Below are positions 46,545-56,509 of a stretch of 64,000 nucleotides of DNA, one piece after another. The position numbers and the translations under genes are program-made. The notes beneath the pieces were generated by a model. The model searched no databases. It was not told the DNA's origin and was given only the letters and a program-made list of their open reading frames with translations. Each line of letters starts with the position of its first letter. Within the stretch, counting starts at the first letter, position 1. Source of the stretch: Ceratothoa steindachneri (Eukaryota > Arthropoda > Malacostraca > Isopoda > Cymothoidae); assembly GCA_963969495.1 (NCBI GenBank), contig OZ018321.1:109760333-109824332 (forward strand), read 5' to 3'.

Positions 46545-46740
46545 TGGATTTTCATCTCCCCCCTCCCCCCATCGATAATGTTATATTGTGGGAGTCTTTT
46601 ACCGTCGATTGTAATCAACACACACATACACACTTGAAAGCGTTTTGAATTTTTAGGATTTTTCTTATATTAACATAACCGTGGAGTTGCTATTGAACCT
46701 TTTACAATTCTTTGATTGGTCCATCTAGTTGCCATCTGTT
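46545..46740 (-). repeat. Inverted scraps of an internal Polinton gene at the left arm
   Basis: The minus strand of 46,570-46,618 repeats the segment at about 55,642-55,690 (coding ITINGKRLPQ there, ITIDGKRLPQ here). The minus strand of 46,640-46,738 repeats about 55,879-55,985. The order of the two scraps is reversed relative to the internal locus, and a short CAAAACGCTTTCAAGTGTGT repeat occurs beside each one. Confidence 0.82.
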
Positions 46741-46764
46741 TAAATCATTTGTCGTTAAACCTCT

Positions 46765-47351
46765 TTGTGTGCCACACGTTCTAAGATGATCCTCCATCCA
46801 CACCGTACCGCACCTAGACTTAGTAAATATTTTGCAATTGAAGATGTGTGTGGATCGGATTATAAATTTAGCACAGACAATTCATTTACGGTTGATTTCT
46901 TCGATCATCTTCGGCGACTTATTCATGAGCATCCAATTGATCGGATTGAATTTCTCTATAGTGGGTCAGTCCAACCACCTTTTAACTATAATAACGGAAA
47001 AGAAGTGATTGAAAATTCAAAAACAAGCTTATGGGAGGATACATGGGAGGATATATTTTTCTGTATATTGAATTCTAACATTGTGAATGATGGGGAGAAA
47101 GTAGTAAACATCGCTATATTTGACACAAAACCCTTGTTATTTCGATTTCTCTCATGGTATTCCCTTCCCATCAGCTCACCGATACGATGAAAATCAAGAT
47201 TGAAGAGGCAAGGATGAAAGAATTTCCCTTCTTACAAGGTCAAGAGAATGTGATGAGTTATTTTTTAGACAAATATAACATTGGTAGCATAACGCGTATT
47301 ATTTCATCTTTATTTTATTCATATAAATCAGAGAATACTATTAATAATTGA
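46765..47351 (+). pseudogene. Polinton left-arm orphan ORF, unrecognised
   Basis: A 141-codon ORF (46,765-47,190) begins at a Met, with a second Met (46,786) as an alternative start. It reads as an ordinary globular, mildly acidic protein (VDFFDHLRRLIHEHPIDRIEF) with no membrane segment. A shifted frame (about 47,154-47,351) continues with similar composition (KIEEARMKEFPFLQGQENV), so one frameshift probably splits a gene of about 195 codons. I recognise no domain. It faces the C-terminal end of PolB, converging on it. Polintons often keep lineage-specific genes near their ends, which fits its position but says nothing about function. Confidence 0.5.
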
Positions 47352-48142
47352 AAAAATATATATGCACATAAAGAAAGAGCTAATAATAGCAGGTATTTAA
47401 TGAACTTTTTTAAAAATATCTTGTAAGATCCCTTTGAAACCGAAAGTTATTGTTCGATAACTCCCTGGGAGCTCAACACTTTTTCGAAACGTCTTTCTCA
47501 AAACCTTTTCCTCTCACCATTTTCACTCCACCGTGTTCCTCGGCTCGGAAACCCATAAATGGTACAAGGATATGACTATCATCATTCTCTCTATCATCAT
47601 CGGCTCCAACTATGCGTTTCGTAGTATCGTAGGTTAAATATCCTTCGTGTGAGTGTTAATGGTTAATCCTTTAGCACGAAGTATATCCTTCACGCCACTC
47701 GGCATTTGGATACGTACCGAATAGGATTCGGGACCCGTAGAGCAGAATGAATCGCCATACGCATCAGCATCGTACACATCCTTGATCTCATCGGTGAGAT
47801 CACCTAGGAATTCTCCGAGTTGAGGTTTTGGATCATCTTTCCTAGCAATGAAGATGACACTGTCTGTGTTACAGTACAACAACCTTTCACCCAACGAGTC
47901 TAAGAGGCCATAGAGCTTGATTCGAGCATAGGCGGTTGTGAATGCTGCAATTAGAAGATTCGTTACGTGGGAGTCAACTTCTACATGTTCAGAATTCTCC
48001 ACTTTTGCAATGTATGCATTGCCAACTACATCCAACGAGTTCACAATGTAATCATCGTTTTTGATCAGGTCGATTACATCATGGTCAGAACCACAGATGA
48101 CCGTTTGCATCACGCGATTCCTCTGAGCGAATTTTCCCCAGA

Positions 48143-48527
48143 CTGTAAAAGAAATAAATATGATTAGGATCAATTAGATGATTTATGATTGATTATTATA
48201 GTAGTATTATTGAGTTTGAGTTTAGAAATTATTGACTGTTTGTTAGATGTACAATGTCTTAACATTTCTAAATATGATCAGGATCAATGGGATGATTTTT
48301 GATTTATTATTATAGTAGTATTATCGACTTTATATTATCTGTCCAATGTCTTAACATTTCTAAATATGATCAGGATCAATGGGGTGATTTTTGATTTATT
48401 ATCGACTTTATGTTTATAAATTATTAACTTTATATTATTTGTACAATGTCTTAACATTTCTAAATCACATCTTGAAAGTAATATATCAACACAGAAAAAA
48501 AATCTAATCTCAGGAAGAAATCCTTAC
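48143..48527 (-). other. Candidate intron in PolB with internal ~95-bp repeats
   Basis: The minus strand reads AAATAG|GTAAGG at one border and TTTCTTTTACAG|TCTGG at the other, strong donor and acceptor matches. The borders interrupt the polymerase exactly between the CVN and WGKF parts of one conserved motif. Inside are three degenerate copies of a unit with AATATGATCAGGATCAATGG and ACAATGTCTTAACATTTCTA. Splicing as written leaves the two sides one base out of frame, consistent with the gene's general decay. Confidence 0.6.
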
Positions 48528-51500
48528 CTATTTACGCAGAGCTTCGCTCTCAAACGCTTTCCAGGATTCCTTTCGATGTTGTTTATTTGGATGTTTATCC
48601 CCTCAACATGATTCACCCTCTTCACGTATTCTATTTTTTCATTCTCACAAATTACTCCTCGTGGGAAGCCAGCAGCTTCTATTTTTTCTTCCAGAAAAGT
48701 TTTTATATACTCTGCGAACAAATCATCTCTCTTTTCAAACTCCCAAAACTCGTAGATTTTCTTGATCTTATACATTTTTCCAGTGTAAGTTTCAATTCAG
48801 GGGTTGTGTACACGCCGGAAATCATACGTTGCTTTTCAGAGTGATCGCATTCGTGTAAGTTTTGCTGAACGCATGTGGTGCAGAGTGTGAAAGTAAGTTT
48901 ACCATCTACGGATTGAGGGTGAACTGGAATATACAGATCATTAGGAGGGAGAACATCAACTTTGACGATACCAAAATATTCCTCATTCACATCCGAAATG
49001 AATTATTGAATAGACAGAATTTCTCACACAGATACGCAACGTCTAAGGGATCCTACGGGATAGAGATTGTTTTTTATCCAGTACGGATATAAGGAGTAAA
49101 AATTGACATAATGGATTTTCATACCTTCGGTTGATGGGTAGTATAATATAAATGGGTAACATCTGCCACCAAAAAGTACACTCCCCACATCCAATACACC
49201 ATTGATTACATTGGCAGATATTCTATTAACCGCCTCACGTTGCCCGGGAATGGTTTGCATCATGGTTTCAAATTTACGCCCTCAGAGAATGGTAACCTTG
49301 TATTTACTACTAAGAATTCGATCACTCTCTATTGTCTGATAATATCGGTCCAACGACCCACGTCCACCAATGGAAACATCCTGTTTTAGATCACAGTTTT
49401 CTTTCTGGCACTCATGCCAATAACATCCATGAAAGAGAAACACAGTTCCTCCTCCTTATGGTGAAAATCCGTCAGGAAAAAAATACTCTTCCACCAACAG
49501 AAAGGCTTCACTCACCACCGTTTCTTGCATGAAAAATCGGGATTCCTATAACATGTTCTTCAAACATAAGCCAACGTATAGCCTTATAAGATAAAGCTTT
49601 GAATTTCTTCCTGTCGATGACTGCAATATAATATTCTGGTAAGAAGACATCTTTATAAACTTTGTAACATAATGAGGCTATTGTAATGCAAGACTGCATA
49701 GGATCAATGTTAAATCTTCTTATGAACGCACATCTAAACTTCTCAAAACACAGGCGAAGGATAGAAACATCTTGAATGCAATACTTAATACATTCTGTAC
49801 GAATATTATATACTTCTTTCTGGAAATTGGAATAAAAATTTCTGTCAAAGTGTAATTTTTCCTCGCTGTTCATGGCTTCATAGTTAAAATATCTTTTATC
49901 AGGAACGGGTCCAGTATAATTCCAAGTTTCCTCTGAAAGAAAATCGTATGGAAAATAACCTTTTTTCATTTATGGGATTCCCATTGTTTTGGGCACTTTT
50001 TTCATCGAAGTAGGCATAAATAGGAATGTGTCCTTAAAAGTTATGTCCTGAATGAGCTTTCTCTTAAAAATATTTCGTCCCCGCTTAATTGGATGCAAAG
50101 TAAAGAGATTAGGATTAAAATGTTGAAGCAGTTCGTCATAGATAAATTGGGCAGCGAATTTGGCATTGTTATGTGCCATCACAAATGTTTACCACATTTT
50201 CTCTCGATCCTCTTATTCGTATTAGTTCTTCTATAAAGGGTTTGCAAGGGGAGGTTTTACCATCTCTTTGAAAAATCTTTGTTCGTGTACTACAGTTCTT
50301 ACATTTTTCATATGTTTCATTCTCATTCACAGATTATTTGCATAGCCAATATATAAGGGAAAAGTAGAAATGATCCCACTTCTTTATAGGTTCCAATATC
50401 CTAATATACGGCATTCCATTTCTTAACCATCGACTTCTTCGATCTCTTCATACAGCACGTAAGCTCTGCTCCATCCGCTTTATAATATATATAACATTTA
50501 GAGCAGAACAACTTCTCACATTCGTGCTGTCTCATGCCGTTTTCACCCTGCATAATTTTATAGTTACATCTCAGACAAATGATAATCTTCATACAAGTAT
50601 GAAGCTTTCTGTGCGTATCAAAACATGACTGGCTGTAGAATGAGCGATTACACTTATTCAATACAATCCCTCGAATACTTTCTTCATAACAATGCCCAAG
50701 ACATTGACTGCATAACCCTTCACAATCTTTTAGATGGACTGTTACGTTGTCATGGAACGTATAGCAGGAGAAACACATACCATGATTAAAAGGAAGCTTC
50801 TTGTTTTTAACATATGTATCGCTAATGTGATGAATTGGATAGTAAGTTTCACCTTCAAGACCAATGAATAGGAGTGGGGCTGTTTTTTCAGGATAAGTTG
50901 GTCGATGGAGTTATTTGAATTTACGTTCATCGCTTGTAGCCGTAAATATGAGGATCCTACATATCTGCTCTCGTCCTATTAAGGAGAATTTATCTACAGT
51001 GACAAGCTCTTCGTACCCGAGATTGCATTTTCTTGCCAACTCTTGGGACTCTTTTATTATTATTGGAAGCCAAAAGTTTTTTGCGCGAACATTCTCCTTC
51101 ATTTTTTTCGCGAGGACTGAGGAAAAAAATGCGCAGCCTGTAGAATTTATATGACCTCTCTATATATATTATGTCAATCGAATCTGACATTGGATGTTAT
51201 TACAGCATGCCATGCGGGAATCCTGTAAACACGAACTCTGAGATTAAAGGTACTAAACTCGATTGTGTCCGCAGATTGGAATGCTGTCTCGAATCGTCTC
51301 ATGATATAACGGAATAGTGTCGCCTCACGTAGTTGAACGAATGGAATGTGTAAAGGTATTGTATCACCGGATACATCCATAATTTGAAAACTTATATTTA
51401 CACGATAATCACCATCTCGAATCCATCGGAGATTTAATATACTTCGTGAAAGCTCACGCGCTACTCTACCAAGACCAGCTTCTTCTGGATTCTCCACGAT

Positions 51501-51600
51501 TACATGATATATAATAATCAGGAGATTTCCATATCTGTTTTCTCGTATTGGCGTAATTTTTGCACAAGAACGATTTTCTTTCTGCTGTTCTTTTGATAAT

Positions 51601-51693
51601 CTAAAAAAAAGGGAAAAAATGATGTATATATTTATCGGAAAGAAGTTTACGTATTCATTATACAAAAGGAAAGCATGAGTGACAAATACGTAC
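51601..51693 (-). other. Candidate short intron near the PolB 5' end
   Basis: The minus strand reads GA|GTACGT and then CCCTTTTTTTTAG|ATT, 93 bases apart. Removal would join GA to A and continue the conserved N-terminal region in frame. The segment has no stop in that frame either, so translation through it is also possible. It lies where the divergent start-region repeat overlaps the gene. Confidence 0.4.
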
Positions 51694-52010
51694 TCGAACT
51701 CCACACCGACGACACCTTCGCTCGATGAAATTCTTGGATAAAGAGGAGTGGGTTGGATCCCTTTGGTGGATCTTTCACTTTTTTGCAGGGGGAGTAAACA
51801 TCTTTTCTGATGGTCTATAAAGAAAGAAAACATTTTGTATATAGTTATCTGAAAGATGTTAGCTCATTCATTATAGAAAAGGAAAGCATGAGTGAAGGAG
51901 GTATGAAAAATATATTTTTTAGAAAAGCGGCTTTTGTTTATAGTTATCCGAAAGAAGCTGTATCATTCATTGTACATAAGAAAAGTAAGAGTGAAGGAAG
52001 TGTGAAAAAA
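51621..52010 (+). repeat. Three copies of a ~65-bp segment at the PolB/ATPase divergent start
   Basis: TATAGTTATCTGAAAGA, then TCATTCATTATA, AAAGGAAAGCATGAGTGAAG recurs at about 51,621-51,690, 51,836-51,905 and 51,940-52,005. The last two are read in frame in the ATPase ORF as repeated FVYSY...SFI...K...SEG blocks. The first lies in the opposite gene's 5' part. The segment may be duplicated promoter/leader sequence that ORF finding absorbs. Confidence 0.7.
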
Positions 52011-52314
52011 TGTAAATTTATATCCCCATGTACTTCATCGATCATTGGGCCGACGTCTAGCGGAAAAACCCACTTCTTATATCGTATACTCCGCAATAGA
52101 GATAAGATGTTTACTCAGTGTGTTGATAGAATCATCTGGTGTTATACTCTGTGGCAGAAAGATTATGAAGAATTTAAAAACGAAGTGATGTTTCATGAAG
52201 GGGTGTACGATGTTTCATCTCTAGATGAAAAAAAACATACACTCCTTATTTTCGATGACTTAATGCAGAAGATAGATGCAAATATAGCAGAGATATTTAC
52301 AGTTACCTCACACC

Positions 52315-54584
52315 AACAACGAGTTCCTCACTCAATGGGTCAGAGAACCGACGAGAGGAGACAATATCCTCGACTTGTTCTTCACCTCTGAGGATGATAT
52401 CATTGAGGATCTATCTGTAGGCGAAGAGCTCGGTGGCAGTGATCACCAGCTAGTTAGATTTACCGTTAAGATCCCAAAGGTATAGTCTGTCGCCAGTCAA
52501 TCAAGGAAACCAGACTTGAGAAGAGCAGACTTTGCAAGCCTTTATGCTGGGCTGACTGATGTAAGGTTAGCGGTATGCGAAGATGTTAAGGATTCGTGGA
52601 ACAACTTAAAAAATAAGTTAATGAGTCTTCAATCAAGTTGCATCCCTCTGAAATGCCTCCGTCATTCTTCTGTTCTACCAAAGTGGTTTAATCGAGAAGT
52701 TGGCCAACCTCTTAGGGAAAATAGAAATGCATACCGGCAATCGAAGATCTAGGGTGCCTTTGACGAGTACCGGAGGCTAGCCAGGAGAGTCAAGTCCAGC
52801 ATAAGGGCGGCTAAGCGTACTGAGGAACTCCGAGTGGTGAGACTCTGCAAGGAGAATCCCAAGGAGTTCTTCGGCTATATAAATAGCCGTAAACATATCC
52901 ATCGTAGGATTGGGCGCTTAGTGGACGAGGAGGGTGCATTAACTCACTCAGATGCGATAAATGCTAACCTGCTCAATGACTACTTCTCTTCAGTGTTTAC
53001 TGAAGAGTGTGGTCTCATCCCCCAGCTAACGAGTTCCTACTCGGGAGAAAAGCTGGAGGATATGGACTTTACCGAAGGAGAAATAAAGAAAAAGATCTTT
53101 GACCAAAAGACGAATAAGGCCCCTGGACCGGACGGGTTTCTATCCAAGGTGTTGAAGGAAGTGTGCGATGAAGTATCCCGACATCCGTGCGCTATATTTA
53201 ACATGTCAATTCGGACGGGATGTGTTCCTAGAGACTGGAGTGAGGCGGAGGTGACTCCGATCTTCAAGAAAGGAGACCCCAGCCATCCGTCAAACTACCG
53301 ACCCATCAATTTGACTTTGATAGTCGGTAAACTCATGGAAAGCATGATAGTGGACAAGATAACGTCTTATTTAAAATCAAACCTGCTACTAAAGAGTTAC
53401 CAGCACGGCTTCTGAAGGCAACGGTCATGCGTGACGAACCTTGTGGAATTCTTCCACTTTGTGTTCAGTGAGCATGATTGGGATAAAGCGGTGGATGTTG
53501 TGTACCTTGACTTCCAAAAGGCCTTTGACAAGGTGCCACACCGCCGCCTTCTCCGGAAAGTGCGTGCACAGGGCATAAACGGCAAGGTAGCAGGTTGAAT
53601 AGAGAGCTGGCTAAGTGACAGACGGCAACGAGTAGTGGTGAATGGACGGGCCTCTGATTGAGCGTCTGTATCTAGCGGTGTCCCTCAAGGTTCCGTCCTG
53701 GGACCACTACTGTTTATTATCTATGTCAACGACATACACGGCGACATGGTTGCCAAAATCTCCAAATTTGCCGACGACACCAAGCTTGGTATCAATGTTG
53801 CAAAGGGCGGGAACACTGCCCGCCTCCAAGAGGACCTTCAAAGGATTGGGGAGTGGTCGGACAGGTGGCAAATGCCTTTCAACGTGTGGAAATGCAAAGT
53901 AATGCATATCAGCCACCGAAACCCCAAATGTCAGTACATCCTTAAGGGCTCTGCTCTTGAATCGAGTGACACTGAAAAGGACTTGGGTGTAACTATCACT
54001 GGCGACCTCAAGTTCTCGAAACAGTGCATCGAGGCAGAGAAGAAAGCCCACGGATGTTAGGCTACATAAAGCGCCAGTTTGGATACCGTAACAAGGAGAT
54101 AGTACTTTGTCTGTACAACTCCTTCGTTTGGCCGCACCTGGAGTATGCCGTACAATTTTAAAGTCCTTCGTTTCGAAATGATATTGCGAGGTTGGAACGC
54201 AAACAAGCCAGGTCAACCAAGTTGATTCCCTCTATCCGACATAAAAGTTATGAGGATAGACTAAGGGAATTAGATCTGTTCTCGCTGGAAACCCGTAGAC
54301 TGCGTGGTCAGCTCATCGAAGTTTTCAAAATACTTCGAGGGTTCGACAATGTTGACTACCGGGATATTTTCACTCTGAGTGAGAACAGAACGCGCAATCA
54401 CGGCTTCAAACTTGAACTGAAGCGTTACAACCGCAATCTGTGTGGAATCTTTTTCAATTACAGTATCCGCGGTAAGTGGAACGCACTTGCAGTGGAAGTT
54501 GTCAACAGTGAATCTGTTGACCAGTTCAAGTCAAGGCTAGACAAAGTCTTGAAAAGTGGCCGTTCAGGGACGCAAAATAATTGA
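52315..54584 (+). pseudogene. CR1-type LINE ORF2, truncated and broken
   Basis: It runs from the endonuclease tail (GSDHQLVRF) through the linker (52,516-52,752, then a TAG stop before GAFDEYRRL), RT fingers and palm (52,834-53,415, with TNKAPGPDGFLSKVL and FKKGDPSHPSNYRPI), a TGA stop at 53,413-53,415, VYLDFQKAFDKV, two further stops near 53,596 and 53,659, the catalytic FADDTKLG near 53,765, and after a frameshift the C-terminal region (54,192-54,584, LRGQLIEVFKILRGF). The RT catalytic box is intact. Confidence 0.88.
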
Positions 54585-54680
54585 GCAGCCATGTGCCTGC
54601 TCGATTGCTAGTCCAAAGGTACCCTCTTTGAATGGACCGTAAGGTCTCCTAGGGTACTTCTTTTCCTTGTTACTCCTTGT
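52315..54680 (+). mobile_element. CR1-type LINE (copy B), 5'-truncated, inside the Polinton ATPase
   Basis: From AACAACGAGTTCCTCACTCA onward it matches the minus-strand LINE at 5.0-9.2 kb, beginning within the endonuclease domain. It ends at the same CCTTGTTACTCCTTGTT tail. It is inserted in the same orientation as the ATPase. Because it lies inside the Polinton and shows its own stops, it arrived after the Polinton. I could not define a target duplication. Confidence 0.9.
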
Positions 54681-54957
54681 TATCATAAGAATATCTCCAT
54701 ATTCTTATATGCGCTATATTACCTTAAACTGTCACAATCTAGTTTTATTTAACCAGAGGAGAGACATCTCCCAGATAAATATATTTGCTGGGCAAATAAT
54801 GCCTGGTGGACGTAAAAGCTTCATGAAGATATATAAAGAATCAGTCTCAAAAACTTTATGGCTACTTGCTCTGCGACTTCAGTCCGAGAAAGACTGTGCG
54901 ATTTACTTTAAGGACGAGTATATTTCTAAACGAAGTCGAAAACGTATATCTTTTAGA

Positions 54958-55284
54958 ATGAACCATAAAATGAAAAGATACGCGTATCTCTTCCATGCGT
55001 TCCCAACACTTTCTAGAAAGATGAAAAAATCAATCATAGGAAGCATGGATAGTCATTTTGTCAAATGTGTATGTGAAATGTTTCTTAATATAATAAAAGG
55101 TAATGTTTCGATGACAGCATCACAGAAACAAAAGATATCACGATTTAAACGGTTGATACGTATGCTAACTTGGAAGTCAGGTCATATACCTCGAAAGGAA
55201 AAAATGATAAATTAGCATGGAGGATCGTTTTTACCAATCTTATTCTCTGCTCTAACACCTCTTCTCTCCAACCTTCTAAGATGA
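54958..55284 (+). pseudogene. Small basic Polinton protein with GG and hydrophobic tail
   Basis: From the Met at 54,958 an 85-codon basic reading (KRYAYLFHAFPTLSRKMKKS, then VKCVCEMFLNIIKGNVSMTA) ends at a TAG (55,213-55,215). In the same frame the next codons read HGGSFLPILFSALTPLLSNL and end at a TGA (55,282-55,284). A basic body with a Gly-Gly-Ser-Phe hydrophobic tail is something I associate with a small conserved Polinton/adintovirus protein, possibly virion-associated. The TAG separates body from tail, so the protein would be truncated unless read through. It overlaps the frameshifted end of the ATPase. I do not know its function. Confidence 0.65.
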
Positions 55285-55289
55285 ATAAA

Positions 55290-55898
55290 TGATTGTTTAT
55301 CTAGAAAAAGAGAGAGAGAGCTACCCTCAAACTTAATACCATCTCAAGAGAGACTTTTATCTTTGGAGAGAGAATTCACTACATACTTTATTCAATAATT
55401 CACACATACCACCAGATAAACGTATTATATTTACTTTATAAGAACACGTTGGAACATTATTTAAAAACGTATGATAAGGTTGTAAACTCACCTCCCGCTA
55501 ATCTCAACCAGAATGATAAGGATCAAATGTACGAATATGCAGATGAAGTAGCAGGAACACTGGAGCCTAATGTTCGTGAAAGGAGTAGGTTAATTTATCA
55601 GACATTAAAAAATACAGAAGGATTCAGTTGGGATAATAATGGGGTGATTACAATCAACGGTAAAAGACTCCCACAATCTAACATTATCGACCTCCTTAAT
55701 GATTTAACTAGAACGTGGAAAAGACCACCACCCCTCTTCTGGGAAAGGACTATAAAATATTACTCGTGCATTAACTTTTTCCACTTCAACCTCAAGGGTT
55801 TGCGAAAACACACGTCGTATTTCTCACTATCGCCAACGACCCAAAATAGGGAACTGGTTGAATTATTAATCAATTTCACTGATGGAAGTAGAAACTAG
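55290..55898 (+). pseudogene. Polinton accessory protein, unrecognised family
   Basis: The longest open part is 150 codons (55,449-55,898). It contains a helical charged N-terminal part and a conserved-looking VITINGKRLPQSNIIDLLND block followed by a basic stretch. Upstream, in shifted frames from about 55,292, the readings YLEKERE, RLLSLEREF and PPDKRIIF suggest the original gene began there and has suffered frameshifts. I recall similar proteins next to the small basic gene in other Polintons but cannot name a function. Its ITINGKRL block is duplicated, inverted, at the left end of the element. Confidence 0.55.
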
Positions 55899-56060
55899 AC
55901 GGTCCAATCAAATAATTGTGAAAGGCTAAGTGGAAACTCCACTGTTATGTTAATACAAGAAAAAACTTGAAAATTCAAACCGCGTTAGAGAAACCCAATC
56001 CTAATGGCTTTTGTCTCACTGTCTGTTCAAATTCACACGAATACTCACGCGTAAGAAGCT

Positions 56061-56502
56061 ATGTCTCGATTCCAGGTGAAGCAAATTATACAACAAGAAT
56101 ATAAAATTAATATATTCAGCCTTTTGAAGATTACTAGAACAAAATTCGGTTATGTTAGAGTGATCTTTGAAAATACCTATGGAAGAACCCGCTATACCAA
56201 TAAACTATTCCTTAGTGAGGATGAGTTTTGGCTTGTGTTTGCTGCAATACACAGGTTAAAACAGAAAAAATTTTCCCTATTTTGATCGTTTGGTGAAGGA
56301 CTACGGTGTAAAGCAGTTGAAGTGTGTAGTGGAGGCCAACCCTAACAGTCTATTTCCAAGTATCCATTTCGGTATTTACTGGAAAAGAGATGAAGAGTTT
56401 ATTCTTACACGATTTAAAAATGCGCTGTACAATGAGTATGAAGTCAATACTTTTCTAAAATTTGAAGACAAGTTTCATAAAAGTTTTCGTCAAATGAAAT
56501 GA
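56061..56502 (+). pseudogene. Polinton accessory ORF, unrecognised
   Basis: A 74-codon ORF (56,061-56,285) ends at a TGA created by one extra base. The next frame (from about 56,281, FDRLVKDYGVKQ on) continues to 56,502. Together they would make about 147 residues. It reads as a compact basic/aromatic protein (FGYVRVIFENTYGRTRYTNK, ALYNEYEVNTFLKFEDKF). I see no domain, membrane segment or Cys/His cluster. It sits in line with its neighbours on the plus strand between the packaging and integration genes. Confidence 0.45.
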
Positions 56503-56509
56503 TTACAGA

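Larger units (their letters stand above)
47440..51833 (-). pseudogene. PolB: Polinton protein-primed DNA polymerase B, broken
   Basis: A family B polymerase copies the element from its ends. In order on the minus strand: a conserved N-terminal region (51,608-51,200, with LNLRWIRDGDYRVN and IPFVQLREATLF); a Cys-rich zinc region (50,778-50,401); the exonuclease with AHNNAKFAAQFIYD (50,180) and YCIQDVSIL (49,795); GPVPDKRYF; FLFHGCYWHEC (near 49,440); palm motif A, read as YVNFYSLYP (49,105); the motif-B end GKRLRAKLCVN and WGKFAQRN, separated by a candidate intron; motif C, read as YCNTDSVIF (47,875); and a C-terminal block near 47,450. Where the family has catalytic Asp, motifs A and C have Asn and the second exonuclease motif has Ala. 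Stops and frameshifts occur near 50,930, 50,400, 49,970, 49,500, 49,010 and 48,780. Identity is secure and activity is lost. Confidence 0.93.
51810..55069 (+). pseudogene. ATP: Polinton packaging ATPase, split by a LINE
   Basis: A FtsK/HerA-type ATPase that would pump element DNA into capsids. The N-terminal piece (51,810-52,314) has Walker A GPTSSGKT (codons 80-87), Walker B TLLIFDDLM (144-152) and SHQ, the start of the sensor region. A CR1 LINE follows (52,315-54,680). The C-terminal piece resumes with SPYSYMRYITLNCHNLVLF and RRDISQINIFAGQI, then after a frameshift near 54,850 YGYLLCDFSPRKTVRF, to a stop near 54,957. About ten residues expected between the two pieces are missing, so the insertion may have removed some target bases. 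The first 60 codons are the repeated leader segment, so the true start may be later. It overlaps the next gene's start. Confidence 0.9.

Noticed and set aside
46253..46633. 126-codon minus ORF over the Polinton left end
   Set aside because: It consists of the TIR, a CA/TA microsatellite and a scrap of another Polinton gene; no single coherent protein.
52315..52391. C-terminal end of the ATPase ORF after SHQ as part of the ATPase
   Set aside because: These codons are LINE sequence read out of frame after the insertion point; the real ATPase resumes at about 54,681.
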